NCBI RefSeq assembly: GCF_036345915.1 | Contig: NZ_CP107785.1 | Span: 3,038,001-3,102,000 of the forward strand | Source of the DNA: Nocardia sp. NBC_00565 | Lineage (GTDB): Bacteria; Actinomycetota; Actinomycetes; Mycobacteriales; Mycobacteriaceae | Length of the DNA: 64,000 nt | Reading direction: 5' to 3' | In this document: in pieces, positions 50,231 through 58,944 of the stretch | How the letters are laid out: each line of letters starts with the position of its first letter | How positions within the stretch are numbered: the first letter of the stretch is position 1 | The notes under the pieces: generated by a model | Databases searched by the model: none | Seen by the model: only the letters and a program-made list of their open reading frames with translations | Told to the model about the DNA's origin: nothing | Made by a program: the position numbers and the translations under genes

Positions 50231-50934
50231 CAGGAGCTTCCTAAATAGAGTGCGGCCAATTCGCGGCGGAGTCCGCCGTCCGGTTGACCTTGGTGTTCGA
50301 TTCGGCCACGGACCAATACGGCCGCGTGGTCGGCAATATCGAGGACGGCGGAGGCGAACTGCTCGACCACCAGGACCGCCACCCCCTGTCGGGCTATCTC
50401 GGCGACCTGGTCGTAGAGTCGCTCAACCACCAGCGGCGCCAGCCCCATGGACAGCTCGTCGAGCATCAGAACGGCCGGATCGGTGGTCAGGCCACGAGCG
50501 AGCGCGAGCATTTGCTGCTCACCACCGGACATCGTGCCCGCGGTCTGATCGGCGCGCTTGGCCAGAATGGGGAATCGGCTGAACGCCAGCTCCTCGATCT
50601 CGGCGCGGGAGCGCCCGGTGAAGGTCATCATCAGCAGGTTGTCCCGGACCGACAGGTTCGGGAATATGCCTCGGCCCTCAGGAATCAGGCAGACCCCGGC
50701 GCGCGCCAGATCACGCGGACGCGCCCCGGTCACCTCCCGTCCGCCCAGCGACAGCCGACCGGACGCGACCGGATGCACACCGGCGGCGACCCGCAGCGTG
50801 GTGGTCTTGCCCGCGCCGTTCGGGCCGAGCAACGCCACCACCTGACCCGCCCCGACGCTCAGGTCGACCCCGTGCAGCACGGTGATCGCGTCGTAAGCCG
50901 CACGCACATCGCGCAATTCGAGTACGGATCTCAT
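50230..50934 (-). CDS. Branched-chain-type ABC transporter ATP-binding protein (LivF-like)
   Basis: 234-aa ATPase. Walker A LLGPNGAGKTTTLRV, signature TMSGGEQQMLALARGL, Walker B VLMLDELSMGLAP and the following LVVEQFASAVLDIADHAAVL (H-loop region with altered sequence) are visible. Together with LivG it energises import of an amphiphilic substrate. It overlaps the preceding gene by 4 bases. Given the catabolic genes around, the cargo is probably the aromatic or branched acid rather than leucine. Confidence 0.94.
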   Translation of the reverse strand: MRSVLELRDVRAAYDAITVLHGVDLSVGAGQVVALLGPNGAGKTTTLRVAAGVHPVASGRLSLGGREVTGARPRDLARAGVCLIPEGRGIFPNLSVRDNLLMMTFTGRSRAEIEELAFSRFPILAKRADQTAGTMSGGEQQMLALARGLTTDPAVLMLDELSMGLAPLVVERLYDQVAEIARQGVAVLVVEQFASAVLDIADHAAVLVRGRIEHQGQPDGGLRRELAALYLGSS

Positions 50935-51644
50935 CCTTCTCCCAGGTAGGCGGCCAGCACGGTCTCGTCCTGCCGGATCACCTCGGGCGTACCCGACGAG
51001 ATGATCTTGCCGAGGTCCAGCACGTACAGCTGGTCGCAGACGTTCATGACCAGGCCCATATCGTGCTCGACCAGCAGGACCGCAACGCCGTCCTCGGCCA
51101 GCGACCGCAACAGCGCGGCGAACCGTTCGGTTTCGGTGTGGTCCAGACCGGCGGCCGGCTCATCGAGCAGGACCAGACTGGGCCGCGCGGCCATCGCCCG
51201 GCCCACCTCGACCAGTCGGCCGGTGCCGGTCGGCAGCGCGTCGGCGGTCGCGTCCGCGACGTCACGCAGGCCGAGCCGGTCGATGAGCTCATCGACGGTC
51301 CGGCCGGCCGCCCGGCGGTGCCGACCGAGTTCCGCGGCGACCAAGAGGTTGTCGCGGACGCTCAACCGGCCGAACAGTTCCAGACGCTGGAAGGTACGCG
51401 ACAGTCCGTGCTTGGACCGGCGCGCCGGTCCGAGCCGGGTCACATTCCGGCCGTTCATGGCGACCCGCCCGGACGACGGCCGGCGTAACCCGCAGATCAC
51501 GTCGAACAACGTGCTCTTGCCCGCGCCGTTGGGCCCGATCAGACCGGTTACCTGACCCCGTTCCGCGGCCAGCCCGGCCCCGTCGAGTGCGCGGTGACCG
51601 CCGAAGGCCACCGTGACTCCCTCAACTTCCAAGTGCGACGGCAC
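50931..51644 (-). CDS. Branched-chain-type ABC transporter ATP-binding protein (LivG-like)
   Basis: 237-aa ATPase. Walker A LIGPNGAGKSTLFDVICG, signature-equivalent LPTGTGRLVEVGRAMAA (a degenerate LSGGQ), Walker B LVLLDEPAAGLDHTE and the H-loop VEHDMGLVMNVC are in order. The short LivG-specific extension TFQRLELFGRLSVRDNLLVAAE is present. It overlaps the permease gene by 23 bases, so assembly is likely co-translational. Confidence 0.94.
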   Translation of the reverse strand: MPSHLEVEGVTVAFGGHRALDGAGLAAERGQVTGLIGPNGAGKSTLFDVICGLRRPSSGRVAMNGRNVTRLGPARRSKHGLSRTFQRLELFGRLSVRDNLLVAAELGRHRRAAGRTVDELIDRLGLRDVADATADALPTGTGRLVEVGRAMAARPSLVLLDEPAAGLDHTETERFAALLRSLAEDGVAVLLVEHDMGLVMNVCDQLYVLDLGKIISSGTPEVIRQDETVLAAYLGEG

Positions 51645-53742
51645 GATCGAGCACCTCCTTGTCCGCGGCGGTCCACGGCCGCCGGATGCCCCACCATTCG
51701 ACGGGCACCTCCGGCTCGGCCGGCGGCCGCGCCCGCGCGCCCGCCCAGCGGGGGACGAGGACCGCGGCGATCAGCACCGCGATCGTGAACACGTACCCGT
51801 TGATCACCCCGCGCAGGTTCAGCACCCAGAGCAGGGCGAGCCCCGCCAACAGCGTCGGCAGCACGACCCGATCCCGAAGTACCGGAATCCATTCCCCGCG
51901 CATCTGGCCCAGCGCGCCCTGCCCGAGGAACCCGCCCGCGAACGCGATACCACCCACGGCGGGTAGCACCGTGGCCAGATTCTGCAACGACGGCCACAAC
52001 ACCGGTATCGCGTGCAACGGGCCCTGATAGGCGACGCCGGTGAACAAACCGCTGCCGACGGCGCCGAGTCCCGCGATCACCACGACCAGGAAGATCGGCA
52101 ATCCGGCGACGAAACCGAATTGTTCGGCGGTCACCGAACGCAACTGCATCCCGTACAGCGCCCCGCCGAGTCCGGCTATCGATGCCGAGAGCGCGAACAC
52201 CAGCATCCGCGCCAGCAGCAGGTTGCCGCCGAGCGTGGCGTAGGCGGCCTCGCTGTCGCGCAGCGCGATCAGCCGACGGCCCATCCGGCTGCGGCGCAGC
52301 ATTGCCACCGCGAAGCTGGCCAACCCGAGCAGCACGGCCGCGAATACCGTGATCTGCGCCGTGCTGTCCAAGTTGACGCCGAACAGCCGGGGACCGACCA
52401 GATTCACCGAGCCCTGCTCGAACAGCGCGATCTCCACCCCGAACACATGAAATGACGGCAGGGTGAAGATCCAGCGGTCCATGACCACCGCGAACGCGGC
52501 CGTACCCAAGGCGAGATAGACCCCGGACAGCCGTAGCGCAGGCAGCGCGATCAGCGCACCGACCACCGCGGCGACCGCCATCGCGGCGAGCAGCGCCCAC
52601 CATTGCCCGTTCACGCCGAGATAGGCATAGGCGACCGCACCGATTCCCGCGATGCTCAACTGGCACAACGAGATCTGCCCCGCGAAACCCGCGAGCGGTA
52701 CGAAGGACAGCGCGATCACGCCGAAGGCGAAGATCTGACCGTAGGTGATCAGATCCGCCTCGCTCAGCATGGTGGCCAGCATGATGCCGACCACGACCAC
52801 CACGACCGCGAAAACGGCCGAACCACGGACTGTCGGCAGATGCACCGGACTCAACCGGCGGTCCCGCCCGCGCAACCGCCCGTGCGGGAACACCAGCAGC
52901 GCGACGAACAACAGCAGCGCCGGTGCCGCCAGCCGCAACCCGGGCAGATAGTCGTTCTGCGGCAGGTAGCCGGTGAGGTAGCTCTCCAGACAGCCGACCA
53001 CGACCGCGCCGAGGAAGGTCATCGGGAGATTGCGCAACCGACCGAAGATCGCCGCGCTGTACGCACTCACGATCAGCAGTGAGAGCTGGGCGGCGTCCAG
53101 TGCCACCGTCGGCGCGATGAGAATGCCGCCGATGGCCGCCAACTCGATGCCGAGAATCCAGGCCACCCGGTTGGCCCGCTGCGGATCCGCGCCGGTGAGC
53201 CCGACCAGTGCCCGATCATCGACGGTGGCCCGCATCTCCGCACCGGTTCTGGTCCGGTACAACAGGATTCGCAAAACCACGGCGACCACGATCGCGACGA
53301 TCATCGTCAGCGCTTGATGCCAGGTGATCGTCACCGCCCCGACATGGAAGGGGCGCTGCTCGGCGAAGAACCTCGGCAGCGAGCGCGAGATATCCGGATT
53401 CCAGATCCACTGTGCGGTCAGCATGAGGCCGCTCAGCAGCGCCACCGTCATGACCAGCTTTTCCGCGTCACCGAGCCCCTGGGTCGGCGCGAGTGCCCAC
53501 GCGAACGCCAACCCGAACAGCGGTGCGAACACCAGCAATACCAGCGCTATCGCGACCGGTACCGGAAGATCCCAGTCGACGGTGAGCTGCCAGTACACGA
53601 ACGCCGACATCATGCCCGCCGCGCCGTGCGCGAAATTGAAGACACCGGTCGTGGTGTAGGTGAGCACCAACCCGCTGCCGATGATCGCGTAGATCGCCGC
53701 GGTGCTCAGACCGACGATGCCGAATGCGAAGAACTGCTCCAT
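51622..53742 (-). CDS. Fused LivH-LivM ABC permease
   Basis: 706-aa integral membrane protein that joins two branched-chain-type permeases. The N-terminal half (about 1-290) begins FGIVGLSTAAIYAIIGSGLVLTYTTTGVFNFAHGA, the LivH signature. The C-terminal half (about 310-640) has LITYGQIFAFGVIALSFVPLAGFAGQISLCQLSIAGIGA, the LivM signature, with the cytoplasmic coupling segment RSRMGRRLIALRDSEAAYATLG. A short cytoplasmic tail follows. Fusion of LivH and LivM is known in actinobacteria but not the rule. It starts one base after the binding-protein stop. Confidence 0.93.
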   Translation of the reverse strand: MEQFFAFGIVGLSTAAIYAIIGSGLVLTYTTTGVFNFAHGAAGMMSAFVYWQLTVDWDLPVPVAIALVLLVFAPLFGLAFAWALAPTQGLGDAEKLVMTVALLSGLMLTAQWIWNPDISRSLPRFFAEQRPFHVGAVTITWHQALTMIVAIVVAVVLRILLYRTRTGAEMRATVDDRALVGLTGADPQRANRVAWILGIELAAIGGILIAPTVALDAAQLSLLIVSAYSAAIFGRLRNLPMTFLGAVVVGCLESYLTGYLPQNDYLPGLRLAAPALLLFVALLVFPHGRLRGRDRRLSPVHLPTVRGSAVFAVVVVVVGIMLATMLSEADLITYGQIFAFGVIALSFVPLAGFAGQISLCQLSIAGIGAVAYAYLGVNGQWWALLAAMAVAAVVGALIALPALRLSGVYLALGTAAFAVVMDRWIFTLPSFHVFGVEIALFEQGSVNLVGPRLFGVNLDSTAQITVFAAVLLGLASFAVAMLRRSRMGRRLIALRDSEAAYATLGGNLLLARMLVFALSASIAGLGGALYGMQLRSVTAEQFGFVAGLPIFLVVVIAGLGAVGSGLFTGVAYQGPLHAIPVLWPSLQNLATVLPAVGGIAFAGGFLGQGALGQMRGEWIPVLRDRVVLPTLLAGLALLWVLNLRGVINGYVFTIAVLIAAVLVPRWAGARARPPAEPEVPVEWWGIRRPWTAADKEVLDRAVALGS

Positions 53743-53743
53743 A

Positions 53744-55123
53744 TTATTTGACGTCGCTCGCGCTCTTGCCGATATCGGCCAGCGTCACTGCCCGGCCGAA
53801 GTCGCCCTTGAATACGTAGGCGTTCATATCGCAGCGGTAGGGCCCGTTGTTGGGCTTGAAGTCCGCGTTCACCCAGCCCTGCGGTGTCGCTTTGACGACG
53901 TTGAAGCACTTCGGCGCGACGGTGGGACTCGACATATCCATCGGAGCCTGCAGACCGCCCGCGGTAAACGCGGTTTCCTTGCGCGCGGTATCGACCAGGC
54001 AGGTGCGGGTGAGGTCCGCACCGCAGCTCGCCGCGGACTTGGCGAACAGCAGCCACTGTGTCAGGGCGCGCAGACCGGGGTAGGTCAGCTCCGCGCCGGG
54101 GGCGTACTTGGCGAACAGGTCCTTGGCCTGCTTGACCGCCACGATGGTGTTCGCGGATTCGAGCGATGCCGTTCCGGACAGGTCGGAGAAGTTGTTCTGC
54201 GCGGTCAGCGACTTGCCCGCCAACTCGATGAACGCTGGGTTGTAGGCGTTGCTGTTGGCATCGATCCAGTCCAGTTTGTAATCCATGCTGGTGAGGATGT
54301 CTTCGAGCTTGGCAAGGCTGCGGAAGTCGCCCAGAAAGATCAGGCCCTTCACACCCTTGGTCTTGATGGATTGCGCGTACGGGGTCCAGTCCGACACGCC
54401 CGCCGCCGGGTAGAGATCGCTGTAGACCAGCGTCGCCCCTTGGTCGGGCAGGGCCTCGGCGTACTTGTCGGCCATGACTTTCGTGACCGGACTGTCGCCG
54501 ACGATGATGCCCACCGCACTCGCCGAGTTCGGATACGCCTCCTTGTACAACCACTGATGGAGACCGGCGTAGACGTCGAACGGCCGAGATGCGGACGCAC
54601 CGCCGCCGACCTGGAGGTCGGATCCGGTGTTCTCCGTCATCGCCACCTGAGACGGGAACTCGGGCATGGTGCACGACAGCCGATCCTTGACACCGAGCGC
54701 GTCCAGTGCGGTGAAGCCGCCGACCAGCGCGAAGTCCTGGCGGCATGCCTCGAGCATCCGCTGCCTGCCCTCCATGAGCTTGGCGTCGCGCACATTGACG
54801 GTCACCTTGCGGCCGTTGATACCGCCGTTGTCATTGCACCAGGAGGAGAAGACCTTGGCGGTATCGACCAGTTCGGTGTTCTTGGTGAAACCCATATCGG
54901 TGAAGACACCGACCTGGATCTGGTCCGCGGTGACGCCCTGCGTCGGCGAACTCGTCGCCTTACCGGGCTGGCAGACGGCCTGCAGGTCACCGAAATCGCT
55001 CGACACCGCCGCCGCCTTGCCGGGTGGAGCGCTCTCCTCGGTTCCGCTGCCACCGCGGCCACTACAGCCGGCCACTAGCAACGAAGCCGCCATCAAGGCG
55101 ACAAGTATCCGCTGCGATCTCAC
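53744..55123 (-). CDS. ABC transporter substrate-binding lipoprotein (LivK-like)
   Basis: 459-aa periplasmic-type binding protein. The N-terminal lipobox is SLLVAGCSGRG (lipid-modified Cys about residue 20), after a positive MRSQRILVALMAAS stretch. The mature protein has the two-lobed Leu/Ile/Val-binding fold with FSSWCNDNGGINGRKVTVNVRDAK and VGIIVGDSPVTK. Length 459 aa exceeds LivK (about 370), suggesting a larger ligand pocket. It is the first gene of the importer operon. A 12-bp imperfect hairpin lies in its leader at 55141-55183. Confidence 0.93.
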   Translation of the reverse strand: MRSQRILVALMAASLLVAGCSGRGGSGTEESAPPGKAAAVSSDFGDLQAVCQPGKATSSPTQGVTADQIQVGVFTDMGFTKNTELVDTAKVFSSWCNDNGGINGRKVTVNVRDAKLMEGRQRMLEACRQDFALVGGFTALDALGVKDRLSCTMPEFPSQVAMTENTGSDLQVGGGASASRPFDVYAGLHQWLYKEAYPNSASAVGIIVGDSPVTKVMADKYAEALPDQGATLVYSDLYPAAGVSDWTPYAQSIKTKGVKGLIFLGDFRSLAKLEDILTSMDYKLDWIDANSNAYNPAFIELAGKSLTAQNNFSDLSGTASLESANTIVAVKQAKDLFAKYAPGAELTYPGLRALTQWLLFAKSAASCGADLTRTCLVDTARKETAFTAGGLQAPMDMSSPTVAPKCFNVVKATPQGWVNADFKPNNGPYRCDMNAYVFKGDFGRAVTLADIGKSASDVK

Positions 55124-55140
55124 TGAATCCTCCTAACAAA

Positions 55141-55183
55141 GGTCCGCCCGCCACCGGATATGCGTGGTGTCGGCGGCCGGACC
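55141..55183. other. Imperfect hairpin in the leader of the ABC binding-protein gene
   Basis: GGTCCGCCCGCC and GGCGGCCGGACC pair with one mismatch across a 19-nt gap, 18 bp upstream of the 55123 start. It could be an operator or a 5' leader structure; function unknown. Confidence 0.35.
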
Positions 55184-55287
55184 CCGGCTCATCGTTGAGC
55201 GGAACGCCATTCTAATGACGCTCTCCGTCTCGGAAAACTATCCTCTCATCTGAGGAGAACTAAACCCATCGTTTTTGAGGAAGTTCA

Positions 55288-55752
55288 GTGGAGAATCAAC
55301 GAAACAAGAGATCCATCACCATGTCGGAGACCGCACAGGACGAGTTCCTGCGCAGCCAGCCGCTGTGCCGAATGGCCACCGTCGGCCCGGGCGGGCATCC
55401 GCACACCAGCGCCCTGTGGTTCGTCTGGCACAAACAGTCGCTGTGGCTCAACTCCCTGGTGCGCAGCAAACGCTGGGCCGATGCCGGCCGAGATCCACGC
55501 GTCAGCGTGATCGTCGACGATGGCGGCGCCGATTTCTTCCGTCTGCGTGGCGTCGAACTGCGCGGCAGCGTGGCGGCCGTCGGCGAGGTCCCACGCAAAG
55601 GCGAAGCGCACGAGGCCCTCGCCACCGTCGAGCAACTCTTCGCGGACAAGTACATGGGCGGCGGACAGTTCCGCTACGACGACCGACACGCCTGGCTGCG
55701 GCTGACCGCGGACCGCATCGTGAGTTGGGACTTCGCCAAGCTGCGCAGCTGA
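55288..55752 (+). CDS. Pyridoxamine 5'-phosphate oxidase-fold (FMN/F420-binding) protein
   Basis: 154-aa split-barrel protein. It has FLRSQPLCRMATVGPGGHPHTSALWFVWHKQSLWLNSLVRSKRW followed by VSVIVDDGG, the pattern of mycobacterial F420/FMN-binding PPOX-like proteins. It could be a flavin- or F420-dependent reductase. The GTG at 55288 has GAGG 8 nt upstream; an ATG at 55321 is the alternative. It stands alone, divergent from the ABC operon. Confidence 0.88.
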   Translation: MENQRNKRSITMSETAQDEFLRSQPLCRMATVGPGGHPHTSALWFVWHKQSLWLNSLVRSKRWADAGRDPRVSVIVDDGGADFFRLRGVELRGSVAAVGEVPRKGEAHEALATVEQLFADKYMGGGQFRYDDRHAWLRLTADRIVSWDFAKLRS

Positions 55753-55796
55753 TACCGACGCGGCCTTCCCTGATGAAAATTTGGTAGTTACAATGT

Positions 55797-55811
55797 GAGA
55801 ATACAATTCTC
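55797..55811. promoter_or_regulatory. Perfect GAGAATACAATTCTC operator
   Basis: Exact match to GAGAATnnnATTCTC, 45 bp after the PPOX-like gene. A GGGAGAGG ribosome-like site and ATG 55832 follow (53-codon frame to 55993), so a small gene may be controlled here. Confidence 0.55.
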
Positions 55812-55831
55812 CAACAAGGGAGAGGTCGGCG

Positions 55832-55993
55832 ATGCCGCCCTTCGTCGAACCGGGATCCGGCGGCTCAGCCGCCCAGGCCCGTTCCCCGAGACCGGATATC
55901 CCGATGAGCGGGCGGCACTCGGCCACGAACTGGTCTTTACGCAACACTATGTGGGCGCCTGCGTCCGCAAACCGAACCGGAGCTCGACGATGA
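55832..55993 (+). CDS. Possible small protein after an operator (weak)
   Basis: 53 codons from ATG 55832, preceded by GGGAGAGG and a perfect operator 20 bp further upstream. The translation (PPFVEPGSGGSAAQ, RHSATNWSLRNTMW) is polar and unrecognised, and opposite-strand frames are also open. It could be a decayed coding segment. Listed because operator and ribosome site precede it. Confidence 0.25.
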   Translation: MPPFVEPGSGGSAAQARSPRPDIPMSGRHSATNWSLRNTMWAPASANRTGARR

Positions 55994-56328
55994 GACTAAT
56001 TCCGACCGCGATCGGCTATCTGCGCAGCGACGTGTCCGGTATCCGGCAAAGCTGGGATGAGACCCAGATCCGAAGCCTCGCTGGGCGTCTCGGATACAAC
56101 CTCACCAAGACGGTGGCCTTCAGCGGCCGAACCTGCGATCCGGTGGCGCGACTGATCACCATGGCCAGGGACGCACATGCAGACGCGGTCATCACACCCG
56201 GGATCACGCACTTCGATGGCGCGATACCGGCCGAGCTGGACGCGGTCGCCGCTGTTATCACGGTCGCACCGAAGCCCGCCTCGACCTTCGGGAGATCGCG
56301 GCCCAACGAAAGCACCGCTTCCTCTTAG
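55990..56328 (+). CDS. Small resolvase-N-terminal-like protein
   Basis: 112 aa. TAIGYLRSDVSGIRQSWDETQIRSLAGRLGYNLTKTVAF resembles the first strand and helix of serine recombinases (IGYxRVSxxxQ...), and the second half DAHADAVITPGITHFDG the following strand. The catalytic Ser and DNA-binding part of a real recombinase are lacking (the position reads S-D, and there is no HTH). Short proteins of this kind are common in Nocardia genomes with unknown function. The start ATG 55990 is chosen because the similarity begins there. Confidence 0.6.
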   Translation: MRLIPTAIGYLRSDVSGIRQSWDETQIRSLAGRLGYNLTKTVAFSGRTCDPVARLITMARDAHADAVITPGITHFDGAIPAELDAVAAVITVAPKPASTFGRSRPNESTASS

Positions 56329-56405
56329 CGGTAATAGAGTTCACTGAATTCGGTAAGCTGCGTCTATCTGACGGCAGCCGGCCGGACAGCGCAAGGGAGG
56401 TCAGC

Positions 56406-57239
56406 GTGCAAACTGGTGGATCGACAGTGGTGCTCGGCGGCGGTGGCGTCGCCGGAACGGCCTGGATGGTCGGCCTCGCCGCAGGATTACGCCACAAAGG
56501 CATCGATTTGGCACAGGCGGACCTCATCGTCGGCACCTCGGCGGGTTCACTCGCCGGCACACTGATCACCAGCGGTATCGATCTCGACGATCTCGCCGAA
56601 GCCCCGAGTCCGGGTACACCGCCGAGCGTCAGCTATGAACTCAACCCAGAACTACTGGCCGATATGTCCCGCTTGCGCTCGGACACCAGCCTCGATCCGG
56701 CGGAGTCGCGCCGCCGCATCGGCGAGCTCGCCACGTCCGTGACCAGCGGCGCCGAAGATCATCTGGCCTGGATGCGGTGGATGATCGGGACGCCGGACTG
56801 GCCCGCGTCCCGCTTCTGGGTCACCGCGCTCGATATCGACAGTGGCGAACGCGTGACGTGGGACCGGGCCAGCGGCGTCGCGCTGCTCACCGCCGTCGCC
56901 TCCAGTTGCTGTGTGCCGACATTGATCCCACCGGTCCTGATCAACAACCGGCTGTACATGGACGGTGGTGCCAGCTCACCGACGAACGCCGATCTCGCCG
57001 CAGGCGCCCGGCGCTTGGTGGTCATCGACCCCATCGCCCACGTATATCCGCGCGGCCCACTCGAGCGCGAAATAGCCGCGGTCGGCGCCGACCGCCTGAC
57101 GACAATCGGCCCGAACGCCGCGGCGCAGACTGCCTATGGCACCAATATGCTCGACAATACGAGCTGGCAACCGGCCTACCGAGCCGGTGTCGACCAGGTC
57201 GGCGAGGTAGTCGACGAGCTGCGCGCCACCCTCGGCTGA
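56406..57239 (+). CDS. Patatin-like phospholipase family protein
   Basis: 277-aa patatin fold. The oxyanion-hole GGGGVAGTAW, the nucleophile GTSAGSLAG (G-x-S-x-G), and the catalytic Asp in MDGGASSPTNADLA are present, giving the Ser-Asp dyad. It would release fatty acids from lipids or act on acyl esters. GTG start with GGGAGG upstream. It does not share the pathway operator and appears to be a free-standing gene. Confidence 0.9.
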   Translation: MQTGGSTVVLGGGGVAGTAWMVGLAAGLRHKGIDLAQADLIVGTSAGSLAGTLITSGIDLDDLAEAPSPGTPPSVSYELNPELLADMSRLRSDTSLDPAESRRRIGELATSVTSGAEDHLAWMRWMIGTPDWPASRFWVTALDIDSGERVTWDRASGVALLTAVASSCCVPTLIPPVLINNRLYMDGGASSPTNADLAAGARRLVVIDPIAHVYPRGPLEREIAAVGADRLTTIGPNAAAQTAYGTNMLDNTSWQPAYRAGVDQVGEVVDELRATLG

Positions 57240-57339
57240 CGACTGAGGCCCAACCGCCTACGAACGGTATCGCGGAGATCGGAGTCCACGATTCACACCG
57301 TTCGAAGCCTGCCGGGCCTCATACCATCGAATTACTCGG

Positions 57340-58080
57340 CTATTCGACGGGCGACGCCATCGGGGCAGCAGCGTCACCGGCGGCGTGCAGAGTGTTGTAC
57401 ATCTGAACAGCGCTGGCGATGCCGACCGGGATACCCACAATCGCACCACCTGCAACGGCGCCGAGGCCGCCGAGGACGCTCGCGCCGATCAGGCATCCGA
57501 AGGCCGCTGCCGGCAGAGCAATCGGCCCAGTCGGGAGTGCGACGAGGCCGCCGGTGACCGCTCCGATCGGACATCCGAGTGCCAACCCGGTGACACCGCC
57601 GACCATGCCACCGACACCGACCGCCAGGCCGAACTGTGTCGCCACGACACCGAGCGCACCGTTGAAGTCTGCCTGGGCGTCCACATCCTGTAGCGGCGCC
57701 TCGACGGGCCGCACCGCCTGCTCGGTCTCGAGGACAGCAGCCTGCTGCGGGCCACTGCCGGCTGCGTGCGTCGCCTCCGGTGCCACCGCGAACGGGCTAC
57801 CGGCCAGGGTCGCACCATCAGCGTCTTTGACCTGGAACTGGTCACCGCGAGTGGTCAGCGAACCGATTGGACTATCGAGTACCACCGAGTTATCCGACAA
57901 CACGCTGATGTACCGAACACCCGGCAGGATATCGACGCTCAGCGTGTCGGGATTCGCCGCTTGTGCCGGCCCCGATGCAACCGCTTCGGGCGCGGGCGCG
58001 GCAGCAGCGGTTCCGGCGGTGATCGCTACGGCGATCGCGGTCATCGCAGTGGTCGCAATCGCGCGGGTGTTGTTCTTCAT
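57340..58080 (-). CDS. Secreted protein with glycine-rich hydrophobic C-terminus
   Basis: 246 aa. A signal peptide is plain: MKNNTRAIATTAMTAIAVAI followed by TAGTAAAAPAPEA with an AxA-type site near residue 27. A polar middle part (DTLSVDILPGVRYISVLSDNS, FQVKDADGATLAG) is followed by a Gly/Ala/Val-rich block (GVGGMVGGVTGLALGCPIGAVTGGLVALP) that resembles glycine-zipper segments. Such proteins are frequent in Nocardia and Rhodococcus with unknown role, possibly cell-envelope or channel-like. ATG 58080 with GAGG upstream. Confidence 0.85.
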   Translation of the reverse strand: MKNNTRAIATTAMTAIAVAITAGTAAAAPAPEAVASGPAQAANPDTLSVDILPGVRYISVLSDNSVVLDSPIGSLTTRGDQFQVKDADGATLAGSPFAVAPEATHAAGSGPQQAAVLETEQAVRPVEAPLQDVDAQADFNGALGVVATQFGLAVGVGGMVGGVTGLALGCPIGAVTGGLVALPTGPIALPAAAFGCLIGASVLGGLGAVAGGAIVGIPVGIASAVQMYNTLHAAGDAAAPMASPVE

Positions 58081-58511
58081 CGTGAATCCTCATCTTTGTT
58101 ATTGGCCGGAGGTGACAAATAGTTCGTTCGAATCTGCACGCGCAGCGCTACGCCCTCGACCCGAAAGGCAGTGGGCAACCGCGGCCGACATCTGATCAAA
58201 CAATCAGATCAAATGACTAGTTCAAGTGATCCACTGCACACTCATAATCAACGGCGCCCACTCTCCTGTCAACAGATCGGGCCAAATAAAACGCTGCGTT
58301 TACGTGGCACGCCGATGCGAATTGCTCTGAACTGTCGTCCAGATCGGGATGCCGCAGGGCCATCCGGGGCCAGCATCGGCCGATTCCCGTCGGCCGATGC
58401 TCTAAGCAGTCGCTCAGGTGACAGGGCCATCGGACGGCGCGTCGATGAGTTGTAGGCCGGATAGCTATGACTCGTGCAGCGATCACGGCAGTGCCCGAGC
58501 CTGACCGATAC
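58081..58511. other. 430-bp region without a supportable gene
   Basis: No good coding signal on either strand. CTGAT/ATCAG and TGATC/GATCA inverted repeats lie at 58192-58211, upstream of the secreted-protein gene, and could be a local operator. Confidence 0.4.
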
Positions 58512-58944
58512 TCACCCCTGTTCGCAGTTGAGCAACACTCCGAGATCCATGACCTCGATGCCCCGGCCACAGGCGCCCATCGATGTCGCGATGCGCTCAT
58601 AGTGACCGAGCGCCTCGCGCCACGGCAGAACCTCAGGTGCCGCCCGCGACGTCATTGTCGAGTAGGACTAGCGCCGCCACGGCCGCTCCGAGACCCGTTG
58701 TCCTGGCCATCACGTCGTTGTCGGTGACCGCGAGCGCGGCCAGCGCCTCGTCACCCTTCAGCGCCTGCACCAACAGTGCGGTGATCGGGCGCCGTTCGGT
58801 CGAAGGACGCTGGTTGTGGCGTTCCCACAGCAGTTTCCACAGGAACTCGGCGGGATCGACGTCCGAATCGCCGATTCGCACCGACAGTGAAGAGTGGTTT
58901 CCGACCACGCGGCACGCCGGACTGAGCGATACCGTCCGCTTCAA
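58512..58944 (-). pseudogene. Probable frameshifted remnant of an unknown protein
   Basis: From TTG 58944 one frame reads DSDVDPAEFLWKLLWERHNQ, ITALLVQALKGDEALAALAV and TGLGAAVAALVLLDNDVAGGT, then stops at 58633. A different frame continues immediately after as PEVLPWREALGHYERIATSM and GIEVMDLGVLLNCEQG to the stop at 58512. Both parts have protein-like composition, and a one-base shift near 58640 joins them. It suggests a broken gene; the intact family is not one I recognise. The C/H-rich upstream sequence (DCAHCRRDH) may belong to it. Confidence 0.45.
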
